From the NCBI RefSeq assembly GCF_017254915.1, contig NZ_JAFKCT010000001.1:868001-932000 (forward strand): a DNA stretch of 64,000 bases. The letters run 5' to 3'. The stretch comes from Algoriphagus oliviformis. GTDB taxonomy: Bacteria > Bacteroidota > Bacteroidia > Cytophagales > Cyclobacteriaceae. The notes beneath the pieces were generated by a model, which had not been told where the DNA came from, did no database searches, and saw nothing but the letters and a program-made list of their open reading frames with translations. A program made the translations under genes and the position numbers. Shown here piece after piece: positions 1 to 8,148 of the stretch (position 1 is the first letter of the stretch; each line of letters starts with the position of its first letter).

Positions 1-117
1 GGCCCGGCGGCCGGCAGATTGGTAGGCATGGCGGAAAAAATGGCGAAAGGCCGGTGACTTTGTCGTTCGGATACCGCTTTTCGTTGTTTGGGGGAATGGT
101 TTAAAGAAGATTAATCG

Positions 118-126
118 TATTTTTGC
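118..126 (+). promoter_or_regulatory. Bacteroidetes-type -7 box for the first gene
   Basis: The sequence TATTTTTGC fits the Bacteroidetes primary sigma -7 consensus TAnnTTTGC exactly. I see no clear -33 TTG at the right spacing. Transcription would begin near 132, so the ATG at 144 is preferred over the TTG at 123, which lies inside the box. Confidence 0.5.
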
Positions 127-143
127 CGGAATCCCTACGCTGC

Positions 144-647
144 ATGATCGACAAGCTTTTTCCGCTGGACAAAAATTACATCCTCCGACAGGCCCAATTT
201 GCCCTGGAGGAGCAATTGATGGATCAGATGGTGTGCGAGCTGAAGCGTTCCTACACCTGCCTGTACAATCCCCTTCGGCTCATGGACCAGACCTACGCCA
301 AAATTCTGGATACCTATGAGTTTCCGGTGGATAGGCTTCGGATGATCTATCGGCAGCTGTGCGGGATCTACCGTTTCAAAAACCGTGACAACCAGCTGGA
401 GTTGCTTTTTGACGGGCGCACCCATTTCGAAAAGTTCAAGGAAGAATGGGAGGATGCCCTGGTCGCTTGGCTGCAAGAACTGGGACAGCACGAGCAGTAT
501 GTGAAGACCATGCTCCGTATGACCCTGCTCTACGATACCGAGACGAGGGCAGACTGGGCCGAAAACCACTGCAAGGCGTTTATCAACCAGTATTTTGACC
601 TGAAGGTGGTGAAGCGGCACGGGGAGCTCAAGCTGAAGCTCGCCTGA
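144..647 (+). CDS. Hypothetical protein, 167 aa
   Basis: I do not recognise this protein. It is soluble and charged, rich in Leu, Arg, Glu and aromatic residues, with no signal peptide or membrane segment; it looks all-helical. The open frame extends back to a TTG at 123, but a perfect -7 promoter box covers that codon, so the ATG at 144 (MIDKLFPLDKN) is the better start. It is convergent with the LOG-family gene downstream, 51 nt away. Base composition and codon use match the neighbouring chromosomal genes, which supports real coding. No function is proposed. Confidence 0.65.
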   Translation: MIDKLFPLDKNYILRQAQFALEEQLMDQMVCELKRSYTCLYNPLRLMDQTYAKILDTYEFPVDRLRMIYRQLCGIYRFKNRDNQLELLFDGRTHFEKFKEEWEDALVAWLQELGQHEQYVKTMLRMTLLYDTETRADWAENHCKAFINQYFDLKVVKRHGELKLKLA

Positions 648-698
648 GCACCCAGACCAAAGCCTTCGCCTTTTTCGGCAAGTTTTTCCGTTTCCAGA

Positions 699-1424
699 TC
701 AGAAGTTTGGGCTCAGCAGGTACTTGCTGTAGAAGTCGTCGATGACCTTCACCGCATCGGTGGCGTTGTCCACGACGGTGAATAGCTCCAGATCGTCCTC
801 GAGGATGTAGTTTAGCCTGGACAGCAGCGTGTTTTTGATCCAGTCCACCAAGCCCTCCCAATAGGACTTACCCACCAAGACGATGGGGAAGCGGCCGATT
901 TTGTTGGTCTGGATCAGCGTGAGTGCCTCAAAAAACTCGTCCAGGGTGCCAAAGCCTCCGGGGAGGACGACAAATCCCTGGGAATAGCGGATAAACATGA
1001 CCTTGCGGACAAAGAAGTAGTCGAAGTTCATGAGCTTGTCCCGGTCGATGTAGATGTTGTTAAACTGCTCAAAAGGCAACATGATATTCAGGCCGACGGA
1101 CTTTCCCCCTTCGGAATAAGCCCCCTTGTTGCCTGCCTCCATGATGCCGGGCCCACCGCCGGTGATGACGCCATAGCCATGTCTTACCAGTTTTGCGGCG
1201 ATCTCCTCGGCCATCAGGTAGTATTCGTGGTCTCTGGGTGTACGTGCCGAGCCAAAGATCGAGACGCAGGGCCCGATCTTGGCGAGCTTCTCGTAGCCCT
1301 CGACAAACTCCGACATTACCTTAAAAATCGCCCAGGAATCTTCGCTGCGTATCTCGCTCCAGTCTCTTTCCTTGAAGGCTCTCCGAATACGTTCTTCGGC
1401 TTTTTTGTCATCCAAATCGCTCAT
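699..1424 (-). CDS. LOG-family (TIGR00730) nucleotide hydrolase
   Basis: This 241-aa protein belongs to the Rossmann-fold LOG family, whose studied members release the base from cytokinin riboside or nucleoside 5'-monophosphates (phosphoribohydrolases). The nucleotide-binding motif GGGPGIMEAGNKGA lies near the middle. The family signature PGGFGTLDEFFE follows at about residues 155-166, where its Thr and Glu residues form the active site. The N-terminal 40 residues are a charged extension ahead of the fold. It is a single gene between convergent and divergent neighbours. The family assignment is firm; the physiological substrate in this bacterium is not known from sequence. Confidence 0.9.
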   Translation of the reverse strand: MSDLDDKKAEERIRRAFKERDWSEIRSEDSWAIFKVMSEFVEGYEKLAKIGPCVSIFGSARTPRDHEYYLMAEEIAAKLVRHGYGVITGGGPGIMEAGNKGAYSEGGKSVGLNIMLPFEQFNNIYIDRDKLMNFDYFFVRKVMFIRYSQGFVVLPGGFGTLDEFFEALTLIQTNKIGRFPIVLVGKSYWEGLVDWIKNTLLSRLNYILEDDLELFTVVDNATDAVKVIDDFYSKYLLSPNF

Positions 1425-1561
1425 AGTGCTCTCTTTAGTCTCCCAAAAAAACGATTCTCAGCCTCAATAGGTGGCCTTTGGGAGGGGTGAAAAATTAAAG
1501 TTCTGAATATCAGTGAAAAAAAAATGGTGAGTCACCGAATTTTTTTGGGCTGTTCTTGCTC

Positions 1562-1570
1562 TACTTTTGC
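1562..1570 (+). promoter_or_regulatory. -7 promoter box for the YkgJ-family gene
   Basis: TACTTTTGC matches TAnnTTTGC perfectly, 16 nt before the ATG at 1587. A T-run followed by G at 1541-1547 is the nearest upstream element, but its spacing (14 nt) is short. The box rules out the longer frame that starts at 1524. Confidence 0.5.
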
Positions 1571-1586
1571 ATCCTTATTTCAGGAA

Positions 1587-2171
1587 ATGAATCTATTTGA
1601 GAAGTCCGAAGCGGTGAAGGAGGTCTTTCGCCAGCTCGAATCCGAGTCCAGCCAATTTCAGACCGAGGGTGGGCTCTCTTGCCTGTCGGGCTGTGGGTAT
1701 TGCTGCGCCAATCCCAAGATTCCCGCCTCGCCTTTGGAGTTTTTGCCCCTGGCCTTTGACCTGCACGAAAAAGGCATTGCGGAGGATATCGCCAACCAGC
1801 TTGCCCTCCAGGACCAGCTCGAAAACTGCATCGTCTATCGCCCCAAGGCGGAGGACCATACCAAAGGCTTTTGCGGAAGCTATGCCGGAAGAGGCCTGAT
1901 CTGCAGGCTGTTTGGAGCCTCTGCCCGCAAGACCAAATACGGCCAAAAGGAACTCATCACCTGCAGGATTCTCAAGAAAGATGATCCGGAGGCCTTTGCT
2001 GCCGCCAATGCCCGGATCAATGCCGACTTGGACGTGCCGATGGCGACTGCGTTCTACACTCGGCTCCACGATGTGGACGAATCCCTCACCACCCAGTACC
2101 CGATCAACCAGGCCATTTTGATAGCCCTGGAGCTGGTTTTGAGGTTTAAGTTTTACGAGGAGGCGGGCTAA
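1587..2171 (+). CDS. YkgJ-family cysteine cluster protein
   Basis: This 194-aa protein has the cysteine pattern of the YkgJ (CxxCxxxCC) family, thought to bind zinc or an iron-sulfur cluster. CLSGCGYCC lies near residue 35, a further Cys follows in the FCGSY segment, and later cysteines occur in CRLFG and TCRIL. The open frame begins at 1524, but the ATG at 1587 sits just downstream of a perfect -7 promoter box and is chosen. No transmembrane segment is seen. The biochemical role of YkgJ proteins is not settled, so only the metal-binding cluster is claimed. It is followed by the holin-like gene on the same strand, 84 nt away. Confidence 0.8.
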   Translation: MNLFEKSEAVKEVFRQLESESSQFQTEGGLSCLSGCGYCCANPKIPASPLEFLPLAFDLHEKGIAEDIANQLALQDQLENCIVYRPKAEDHTKGFCGSYAGRGLICRLFGASARKTKYGQKELITCRILKKDDPEAFAAANARINADLDVPMATAFYTRLHDVDESLTTQYPINQAILIALELVLRFKFYEEAG

Positions 2172-2255
2172 GACCGCTGTGGCAATTTTTTTGCTCCTTC
2201 GTTTTCCAGTATATTCGGAAAATGTTAGGGGAAAAGCAGCCATAAAAACCGGATT

Positions 2256-2633
2256 ATGTTAAAAATCGGCGAAATCGTCCAAACAGTAAAAGGGATCATC
2301 GAGGCCCGTATCGGAATAGTCAAGCAGGAAATCCAAGACGAGTTTGTCGGGATTTTGTCCCGCCTGATCTTGCTGGTCGTCATCGGCAGCATGCTGATGC
2401 TGGTGTTCCTGTTTCTATCCCTGTCGCTTGCGTTTTTTCTCAGCCAGGTCACCAAGAGCCCCTACATGGGCTTTCTGATCGTGGCATTGCTGTATTTCCT
2501 GGTGGTCTTGGCGATGATCGTGACCCGCGACTCACTCCGCACCCAGCAGCGCGTGGAGCGCATGCTCAAAAATTTTATTTTCAAGGTCAAACTAAAGCGT
2601 GAGCAGGAAGAAAATGAGCAAGAAATTGGATAA
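2256..2633 (+). CDS. Phage-holin-like (superfamily III) inner membrane protein
   Basis: This 125-aa protein has an N-terminal amphipathic stretch of about 35 residues, two hydrophobic segments (about 38-65 and 72-92), and a basic and acidic charged tail. The layout and the N-terminal VQTVKGIIEARIGIVKQE segment resemble the putative Actinobacteriophage holin III / YqjE-like family often found in chromosomes, where it is not linked to phage lysis. The next gene starts inside its 3' end, so the two are probably co-translated. No phage genes are nearby. Envelope stress or cell-shape roles have been suggested for relatives, but nothing here shows a function. Confidence 0.6.
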   Translation: MLKIGEIVQTVKGIIEARIGIVKQEIQDEFVGILSRLILLVVIGSMLMLVFLFLSLSLAFFLSQVTKSPYMGFLIVALLYFLVVLAMIVTRDSLRTQQRVERMLKNFIFKVKLKREQEENEQEIG

Positions 2634-2994
2634 GACGCCGGAAGAACTGGAGCAGACACTCGCCAAGCAGCTCGAAGTATTGAAGAAGGAGTCAGAGGAA
2701 TGGATCAAAGTGGGGGCCGTGGTGGCTGTGGGAGCTCTCCTGACCTACGGCATCGTAAAGGCTACACGAAAGAAAAAAACAAAACCTACCGACAAGGCAC
2801 TGGAAGTCTTGGAAAGGGAAGGGCTCCTCAATGAGGACATCAAAAAGCGCCTGACCAAACCGAAGCGTACTACTTTTTGGCCCAGTCTGAGTCAAAAGCT
2901 GTTTATCCTAGGTCTCGCATTGGCCAAGGACAGGTTTATGAACGATATTTTTTCCTCTCCTTCCGAAGCAAAGGAAAGTGAAAAGGGTCAGTAG
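2614..2994 (+). CDS. Hypothetical single-TM protein, 126 aa
   Basis: I do not recognise this as a named family. It begins with a charged, probably coiled-coil region (residues 1-30), then one short hydrophobic segment (about 33-48: VGAVVAVGALLTYGIV), then a strongly basic stretch (KATRKKKTKPT). A second hydrophobic patch lies near the C-terminus. A GTG at 2599 would give five more residues; the ATG at 2614 is preferred. It overlaps the holin-like gene by 20 nt at its start and the PcrB gene by 17 nt at its end, so the three form one translationally coupled unit. Confidence 0.6.
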   Translation: MSKKLDKTPEELEQTLAKQLEVLKKESEEWIKVGAVVAVGALLTYGIVKATRKKKTKPTDKALEVLEREGLLNEDIKKRLTKPKRTTFWPSLSQKLFILGLALAKDRFMNDIFSSPSEAKESEKGQ

Positions 2995-3727
2995 GCTGCT
3001 CAAGGGCCTCGCCAAAAAGCGCCGGAAGGGAGTCGCTTGGCTGGTGGATCCCGAGAAAGTAGATGACATCAGCCAGTTTGCCTGGGTGGCGAAGTCGGGC
3101 TTGGACCTGATTTTGGTAGGGGGGAGTGTCTCTGCTTCCCCTGCTTTTGAGGATACCGTTTTGCAGCTCAAGAAGGTGGCCGGCGATATCCCGGTCTGCA
3201 TTTTCCCAGGTTCCGGTCTCCAGCTATCCGACTCAGCAGATGCGATCTTGTTTATGAGCCTCATTTCTGGGCGCAATCCCGAATTTTTGATTTCCCATCA
3301 GGTACTTGCCGCCCCGGAAGTGGCCCGGATGAACCTTGAAGTATTGCCCACGGCCTATCTCCTGGTGAACCAGGGAGAGCTGCTCAGCGTGCATGCCGTG
3401 AGTCAGACCCTGCCCCTGTCAAACGATGACCTTGAGCTGGTTCGTGCTACGGCCTTGGCGGGCAAGTTTCTGGGGATGAGATTTTTCTACCTCGATGCGG
3501 GAAGCGGTGCCGCTGCGCCGGTGAGCGCCAAGGTGATCGAGGTGGTGAAGGATGCGGTAGCCTCCCCACTGATCGTCGGCGGGGGACTTAGCTCCGGGGA
3601 TAAGGTAAAAAATGCCTTCGAAGCGGGTGCCGACCTGGTCGTCATCGGCAATGCGGCAGAAAAAGACCCCGACTTTTTGGCCGAGGTCTTGGATATCAAG
3701 CAATCCTACAATCTTATTGAATATTGA
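2978..3727 (+). CDS. pcrB: Geranylgeranylglyceryl / heptaprenylglyceryl phosphate synthase (PcrB family)
   Basis: Members of this TIM-barrel family join a polyprenyl diphosphate to sn-glycerol-1-phosphate, making an ether bond typical of archaeal lipids. The 249-aa protein shows the family landmarks: WLVDPEK near the N-terminus, LVGGS after strand 2, YLDAGSG, and the phosphate-binding IVGGGLSSG followed by VVIGNAAE. The start is GTG, overlapping the previous gene by 17 nt. The stop overlaps the convergent AraC gene by 14 nt. Bacteroidetes members are known and can use longer prenyl donors. Chain length and physiological product here cannot be read from sequence. Confidence 0.9.
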   Translation: MKRVSRLLKGLAKKRRKGVAWLVDPEKVDDISQFAWVAKSGLDLILVGGSVSASPAFEDTVLQLKKVAGDIPVCIFPGSGLQLSDSADAILFMSLISGRNPEFLISHQVLAAPEVARMNLEVLPTAYLLVNQGELLSVHAVSQTLPLSNDDLELVRATALAGKFLGMRFFYLDAGSGAAAPVSAKVIEVVKDAVASPLIVGGGLSSGDKVKNAFEAGADLVVIGNAAEKDPDFLAEVLDIKQSYNLIEY

Positions 3728-4643
3728 TCAGGGACTCCCTGCGGCGCATTTTGCCGGCCGGTACGCCGTACATCATCTTGAAGCGGCGGCAGAAGTAGGC
3801 GGTGTCCTTGTATCCGACCTCCTTGCCGATGTCGCGGATTGATTTTTTGGTGGTACGCAGGAGCTCGACGGCAGCCTCCATGCGCTGGTACTCGATGTAG
3901 TCTTGGGGGTTGATCCCGGTGAGCATTTTGAAGTACTGCCCCACGTAGTCTTCCGATACATTGGCGACCTTGGCCAAAACCTTGTTGGAGAGGTCGCCTC
4001 CGATATTGGCCTTGATGAAATTGAACAGGTCAATCAGCCTTGGGTCTTTGAAATAGGTCGAGTTGGTGGAGAGCTCTTCGGTGAAGAGTCGGTTTTTCAG
4101 GATGTGGCGCAGGAGCTCGATCACCAAGACTTCCGTCTGGGCCTTGAGGGACCGTTCTTTGCCGACATTGGCAGCCTCCAGCTCCTTGATGACGTCCTCG
4201 ACCAGCGTGGCAATGCGGTCGTTGAAGCGAATGATGAAGGGGGGGATGTCCAGGGAGTTGAAGAAGTTGACGACGTCAAAAACCTTGGACTCAAACTGGA
4301 CGAGGGAAATGCAGTCGTCTTCGCTGGTTTTGATGTCTTTGAAGCTGATGCTTTGGAGGTATTTCCTTCTGTTGTCACCAAACTGCTCCATGTCCAGCTC
4401 GTTTCGCTTGGCGCCAGTGCCGAAAGTGATTTGGATCTTTTGGCCCTTTGGCACAAAGAGAACTTCCCCTTCATTGACCAACTCCTGGTCCTCGCCAAAT
4501 TTCAGGGTGCCATGGTGGAGCAGAATCAGGCTGTTTTCGCTTTCCTCGTAACCCGTTACACTTACCGGCTTTTCAATCTTGAAGTTGTTGCCTTTCAAAA
4601 ATCGGACGTGGACTGATTCGATGACTTTATTGTAATAATCCAT
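3714..4643 (-). CDS. AraC-family transcriptional regulator
   Basis: This 309-aa protein ends in a two-helix-turn-helix AraC DNA-binding domain (about residues 205-300), including the second-helix signature IRDIGKEVGYKDTAYFCRRF. The N-terminal 100 residues resemble a cupin-like sensor with alternating beta strands, followed by a helical linker. The frame extends to a TTG at 4670, but the ATG at 4643 (MDYYNKVIES) is the plausible start. Its 3' end overlaps pcrB on the opposite strand. The acyl-CoA dehydrogenase lies 139 nt downstream on the same strand. The ligand and targets are unknown. Confidence 0.88.
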   Translation of the reverse strand: MDYYNKVIESVHVRFLKGNNFKIEKPVSVTGYEESENSLILLHHGTLKFGEDQELVNEGEVLFVPKGQKIQITFGTGAKRNELDMEQFGDNRRKYLQSISFKDIKTSEDDCISLVQFESKVFDVVNFFNSLDIPPFIIRFNDRIATLVEDVIKELEAANVGKERSLKAQTEVLVIELLRHILKNRLFTEELSTNSTYFKDPRLIDLFNFIKANIGGDLSNKVLAKVANVSEDYVGQYFKMLTGINPQDYIEYQRMEAAVELLRTTKKSIRDIGKEVGYKDTAYFCRRFKMMYGVPAGKMRRRESLINIQ

Positions 4644-4782
4644 GAAAACGGAGTAAAAGTTAATTCGCAAAAATATGATTTTTCCTAAGCCAAAAGAGGA
4701 ATATTCTTTAAAATTTGTGAGGTAAATAAAAAAACGGGTATAAAAATTTGCAATTATACCCTTTTGAAAGAATGGAGCTGAA

Positions 4783-5922
4783 CTAACGGAGTATTCCGCG
4801 GGAGATCACGATGCGCTGGATTTCGGAGGTGCCCTCGTAGATCTGGGTGATCTTGGCGTCGCGCATCAGCCTTTCGACATGGTATTCCTTCACGTAGCCA
4901 TAGCCCCCGTGGATCTGCACGGCCTCGATGGTGACATTCATCGCGACCTCGGAAGCGTAGACTTTGGCCATCGCGGAAGCCTGGGTGTAGTCTTCCCCCT
5001 GGTCCTTGAGCCAGGCGGCTTTTCGGACCAAAAGCCGGGCGGCTTCGATCTGGGTGGCCATATCGGCGAGCTTAAACTGGATTGCCTGGTGTTGGCTGAT
5101 CGGCTTGCCGAAGGTTTTTCTTTCCTTGGAATAGGCCAGGGCCAGTTCGTAGGCGCCGGCGGCGATGCCAAGCGCCTGGGAGGCGATGCCGATCCTGCCG
5201 CCGTTGAGGGTTTCCATGGCAAAGGTGAATCCAAACCCCTCCTCGCCGATGCGGTTTTCGGCGGGGACTTGGACGTCTGTGAAGATCAGGGAATGCGTGT
5301 CAGAACCCCGGATGCCGAGCTTGTCTTCCTTTTTTCCGACTACAAAGCCTTTCCATCCTTTTTCAACCAGAAAGACAGAGATGCCTTTATGTGCTTTTTC
5401 GGGATCTGTCTGGGCAAAAACCAGGTAGATGGAGGCGGAGGAGCCATTGGTGATCCAATTCTTGACGCCGTTGATCAGGTAGTGGTCCCCGTTTTTTTCG
5501 GCGGTGGTGCGCTGCGAGGTGGCGTCAGAGCCAGCCTCAGGTTCCGAGAGGCAAAACGCCCCCAAGACTTCTCCGCTTGCCAAGCGTGTGAGGTATTTCT
5601 GCTTTTGCTCCTCCGTGCCGTATTTTTCCAATCCCCAGCAGACCAGGGAGTTGTTGACCGACATGGCGACGGAGGCGGAGGCGTCCACTTTCGAAAGTTC
5701 CTCCATGGCGATCGTGTAGGACACCGTATCCATTCCGCCACCATTGTACTTGGGGTCAACCATCATTCCGAGAAAACCCAGTTCCCCCATTTTTTTTACT
5801 TGCTCTCTGGGGAAAATGGCTTGCGAGTCGCGCTCGATGACGCCGGGAAGCAGTTCGGATTGGGCAAATTCTCTGGCGGCTTCCTGCACGGCAAGCTGCT
5901 CCTCTGATAGTTCAAAATGCAT
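4783..5922 (-). CDS. Acyl-CoA dehydrogenase
   Basis: This is a full-length 379-aa FAD-dependent acyl-CoA dehydrogenase, which oxidises acyl-CoA to trans-2-enoyl-CoA. It shows the flavin and substrate signatures AFCLSEPEAGSDA and WITNGSSAS. The C-terminal block QIHGGYGYVKEYHVERLMRD is followed by the catalytic base Glu363 in YEGTSEIQ. The Glu position fits short-chain or butyryl-CoA type enzymes. No electron-transfer flavoprotein or other beta-oxidation gene is adjacent. Its transcript ends upstream of the YugP-type gene, from which it is separated by a terminator at 5977-6002. Confidence 0.95.
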   Translation of the reverse strand: MHFELSEEQLAVQEAAREFAQSELLPGVIERDSQAIFPREQVKKMGELGFLGMMVDPKYNGGGMDTVSYTIAMEELSKVDASASVAMSVNNSLVCWGLEKYGTEEQKQKYLTRLASGEVLGAFCLSEPEAGSDATSQRTTAEKNGDHYLINGVKNWITNGSSASIYLVFAQTDPEKAHKGISVFLVEKGWKGFVVGKKEDKLGIRGSDTHSLIFTDVQVPAENRIGEEGFGFTFAMETLNGGRIGIASQALGIAAGAYELALAYSKERKTFGKPISQHQAIQFKLADMATQIEAARLLVRKAAWLKDQGEDYTQASAMAKVYASEVAMNVTIEAVQIHGGYGYVKEYHVERLMRDAKITQIYEGTSEIQRIVISRGILR

Positions 5923-5976
5923 GGGGAATTATATTTTGGGTTTGATTTCTTGCCGAAAATATACCCCAAAAAAAAG

Positions 5977-6002
5977 AAAAGGGACAGCTGCCTGTCCCTT
6001 TT
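5977..6002 (-). terminator. Intrinsic terminator after the zinc peptidase gene
   Basis: Ten-bp perfect stem (AAAAGGGACA with TGTCCCTTTT) around a 6-nt loop. A-tract and T-tract flanks make it usable on either strand. It lies between the zinc peptidase and acyl-CoA dehydrogenase genes, both on the minus strand, and would end the panC operon transcript. Confidence 0.8.
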
Positions 6003-6023
6003 CAATCTAAATTTTGACCTGTA

Positions 6024-6710
6024 TCAATCCCGGTTGCCGAAGAACACCATGATGTAGTAAGCCAGCGTGGCCAGAGAGGCCAGCGCCGCAACCACATAGG
6101 TCATTGCAGCCCAGTGCAGGGCGTCTTTGGACATTTCATATTCAGGTTTGGTCACGATGTTGCGATTTTGCACCCAAGCTAAGGCTCTGTTGGATGCGTC
6201 AAATTCCACAGGAAGGGTGACCAACGTAAACAGGGTCATCACCCCGTACGCTCCCACGACGATGTATCCCATCATGGGTACCGGCATCCCAAGTGCCAGG
6301 CCCCCGAAAAGGGAAGCGATGAGGACGAAGTTGAGGATTTTGCCGGACACGTTTTGGACAGGCACCATGGCGGATCGGAGCTTGAGCCAAGTGTAAGAAG
6401 TGGCGTGCTGCACTGCGTGGCCGCATTCGTGTGCTGCGACGGCGGTGGCGGCGGCATTGCGGCCGTAGTATACATCCGGGGACAGGTTGACGGTTCTGTT
6501 CATCGGGTTGTAGTGGTCGGTGAGTTGGCCTTCCACGCATACCACTTGTACATCGTGGATATTATGGTCGGCCAGCATCAGTTTGGCGATGTCGGCGCCG
6601 GAGAGGTTGGCCTGCAGGGCAGTCTGGGAGTATTTTCTGAATTTGCTCTTCAGTCTGCTACTGACCGCAAATCCAAGGATTGCAAATACGACAACGATTA
6701 CGATAATCAT
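6024..6710 (-). CDS. YugP-type membrane zinc metallopeptidase
   Basis: This 228-aa protein matches the YugP (Zn_peptidase_2) family. An N-terminal membrane helix (residues 1-16) is followed by a cytoplasmic-type catalytic domain. The zinc motif HECGHAVQH (HExxH variant) lies at about residues 93-101. Several hydrophobic segments follow (about 130-165 and the C-terminal 30 residues). The preceding LSPDVYYGRNAAATAVAAH segment is characteristic. It is the last gene of the panC-panD-flippase unit, 34 nt after the flippase stop. The substrate is unknown in the family. The assignment to family is strong. Confidence 0.88.
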   Translation of the reverse strand: MIIVIVVVFAILGFAVSSRLKSKFRKYSQTALQANLSGADIAKLMLADHNIHDVQVVCVEGQLTDHYNPMNRTVNLSPDVYYGRNAAATAVAAHECGHAVQHATSYTWLKLRSAMVPVQNVSGKILNFVLIASLFGGLALGMPVPMMGYIVVGAYGVMTLFTLVTLPVEFDASNRALAWVQNRNIVTKPEYEMSKDALHWAAMTYVVAALASLATLAYYIMVFFGNRD

Positions 6711-6744
6711 TTTTTAAATTGTTTAGCTGGGTGTGAATACGAAG

Positions 6745-7749
6745 TTAGACCTTGTCAGGTTTATTCCAAGCGGGGATCCTCACCATGACCAGCCAGCTGA
6801 TCAAGCCTCCCACCAGTACCAAGATCAATTGGGTACCGTGGATGATGGCTGCGAAAATTTTCCCGTCGGACTCTGATATTCCAAACTGTATCAAAATATA
6901 CGCCACGAGGGCGTGGAAGGTGCCAATGCCGCCCTGCACCGGCGCTACCATGCCAATAGTGCCCATCACCATTACCAGCAAGACCTCTCCGGGTGTCAAG
7001 TTGGCAGTGCTCTGGATGGCGAGCGAGACGGTGTACATGGTGAAAAAATAGATTATCCAGATCACGACGGAGCTGAGCCAAAAGCCCATGGGGTTCTTGA
7101 GGTTTGAGATGCTTTGGAGGCCGGAGAGGAGCTGGCGACCAAAGCCCTGGGCTTTTTTGATCAGGCCGCTGTTGCGAAACATCCTGCCGAGGAGGTATAG
7201 AAACAGGGCGAAAACCGCCGCCCCTCCGAGCAAGAGCGGAAGGTTTGCCGCCAGTTTGGAGCCGAGGCCTTGCAGGTCGACCATTTCTCCGGCCAAGGCC
7301 AGAAAAAGCTGGTTTTCCACCAAAAAAGCGAGAAAAATAATGCCTACCAAGAAGAGCAGGTCAATGCTCCGCTCGACGATGACCGTGCCCAGCAAGCGGC
7401 CCACCGAGATGCCGTTGGTTCTGGCCAGCACGCCACAGCGGGCGACTTCTCCGGCACGCGGCACGAGGAGATTGGCCACGTAGCCCACCATCACGGCGTG
7501 ATAGGCTCGTCCAGGGCTGACCTTTTCCCCCTCCTCGAAGTTCATAAGCAACGCCCATCTCCAGCCCCGTAGCCAATAGCCAAAAAGCGAGATGGCAAGG
7601 GAAAAGACAATCCAAGTCCACCGGGACGATCGGACTTGGGATATCAAGCTGGCCAGCTCTATGTCTTTATATAAAAACCAAAAAATCCAGATAGCAATAA
7701 TTAGTGATATTACTATCTGGATGCCTTGTTTAAATTTTATGTTTAACAT
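6745..7749 (-). CDS. Lysylphosphatidylglycerol synthase-like (UPF0104) membrane protein
   Basis: This 334-aa polytopic membrane protein has about eight hydrophobic segments and the conserved elements of the UPF0104 / LPG_synthase_TM family: RGWRWALL near residue 65, ARAGEVAR-type PRAGEVARCGVLA near 100, and VPVQGGIGTFHALV-like APVQGGIGTFHAL near 275. It covers only the membrane part, so it is not a complete MprF lysyl-transferase. Relatives are proposed lipid flippases or regulators. Its ATG overlaps the panD stop by one base (TAATG), which shows translational coupling. The link to pantothenate genes may be only operonic. Confidence 0.8.
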   Translation of the reverse strand: MLNIKFKQGIQIVISLIIAIWIFWFLYKDIELASLISQVRSSRWTWIVFSLAISLFGYWLRGWRWALLMNFEEGEKVSPGRAYHAVMVGYVANLLVPRAGEVARCGVLARTNGISVGRLLGTVIVERSIDLLFLVGIIFLAFLVENQLFLALAGEMVDLQGLGSKLAANLPLLLGGAAVFALFLYLLGRMFRNSGLIKKAQGFGRQLLSGLQSISNLKNPMGFWLSSVVIWIIYFFTMYTVSLAIQSTANLTPGEVLLVMVMGTIGMVAPVQGGIGTFHALVAYILIQFGISESDGKIFAAIIHGTQLILVLVGGLISWLVMVRIPAWNKPDKV

Positions 7750-8096
7750 TAGCTTAGTTTGTTCCTTTCATCAGGAAATATCAAAACAGGTTTGAATTTT
7801 TTTGCCTCTTCAAACTCCATCCCTACATAAGCTATTATTATAATAATATCCCCAACGGCAACCTTTCTGGAGGCCGGGCCATTGAGGCAGATCATGCCGC
7901 TACCTCGCTCACCCTTAATGACATAGGTTTCCAGTCGTTCTCCGTTGTTGATATTTACGATCTGTACTTTTTCATTTTCGATGAGATTGGCCGCATCCAT
8001 TAAATCTTCATCTATAGTAATTGACCCTACATAGTGAAGTTCTGCTTGCGTGACTTTTACTCTGTGTATTTTGGATTTTAATAGTTGGATTTGCAT
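7749..8096 (-). CDS. panD: Aspartate 1-decarboxylase
   Basis: PanD makes beta-alanine from L-aspartate, the amine half of pantothenate. The 115-aa length is normal for the pyruvoyl proenzyme. The self-cleavage site Gly24-Ser25 lies in YVGSITID, where the Ser becomes the pyruvoyl group. Family blocks [17 protein letters not shown] and [10 protein letters not shown] are all present. The open frame runs back to 8159, but the ATG at 8096 ([12 protein letters not shown]) gives the canonical N-terminus. It follows panC by 52 nt and is coupled to the flippase-like gene by TAATG. Its product feeds the reaction of the neighbouring PanC. Confidence 0.95.
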   Translation of the reverse strand: MQIQLLKSKIHRVKVTQAELHYVGSITIDEDLMDAANLIENEKVQIVNINNGERLETYVIKGERGSGMICLNGPASRKVAVGDIIIIIAYVGMEFEEAKKFKPVLIFPDERNKLS

Positions 8097-8148
8097 GACA
8101 AAATTTGTATTTATTCTAGGGGGTATAAAAATGGTGATTGGTACTAAG

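Noticed and set aside
1..29. Possible start of a minus-strand gene running off the left end (ATG at 29)
   Set aside because: Only nine codons are in the window and no promoter box is seen; cannot be supported.
2256..2633. Phage remnant suggested by the holin-like gene
   Set aside because: No integrase, portal, tail or lysis gene nearby; this family is common outside phages.
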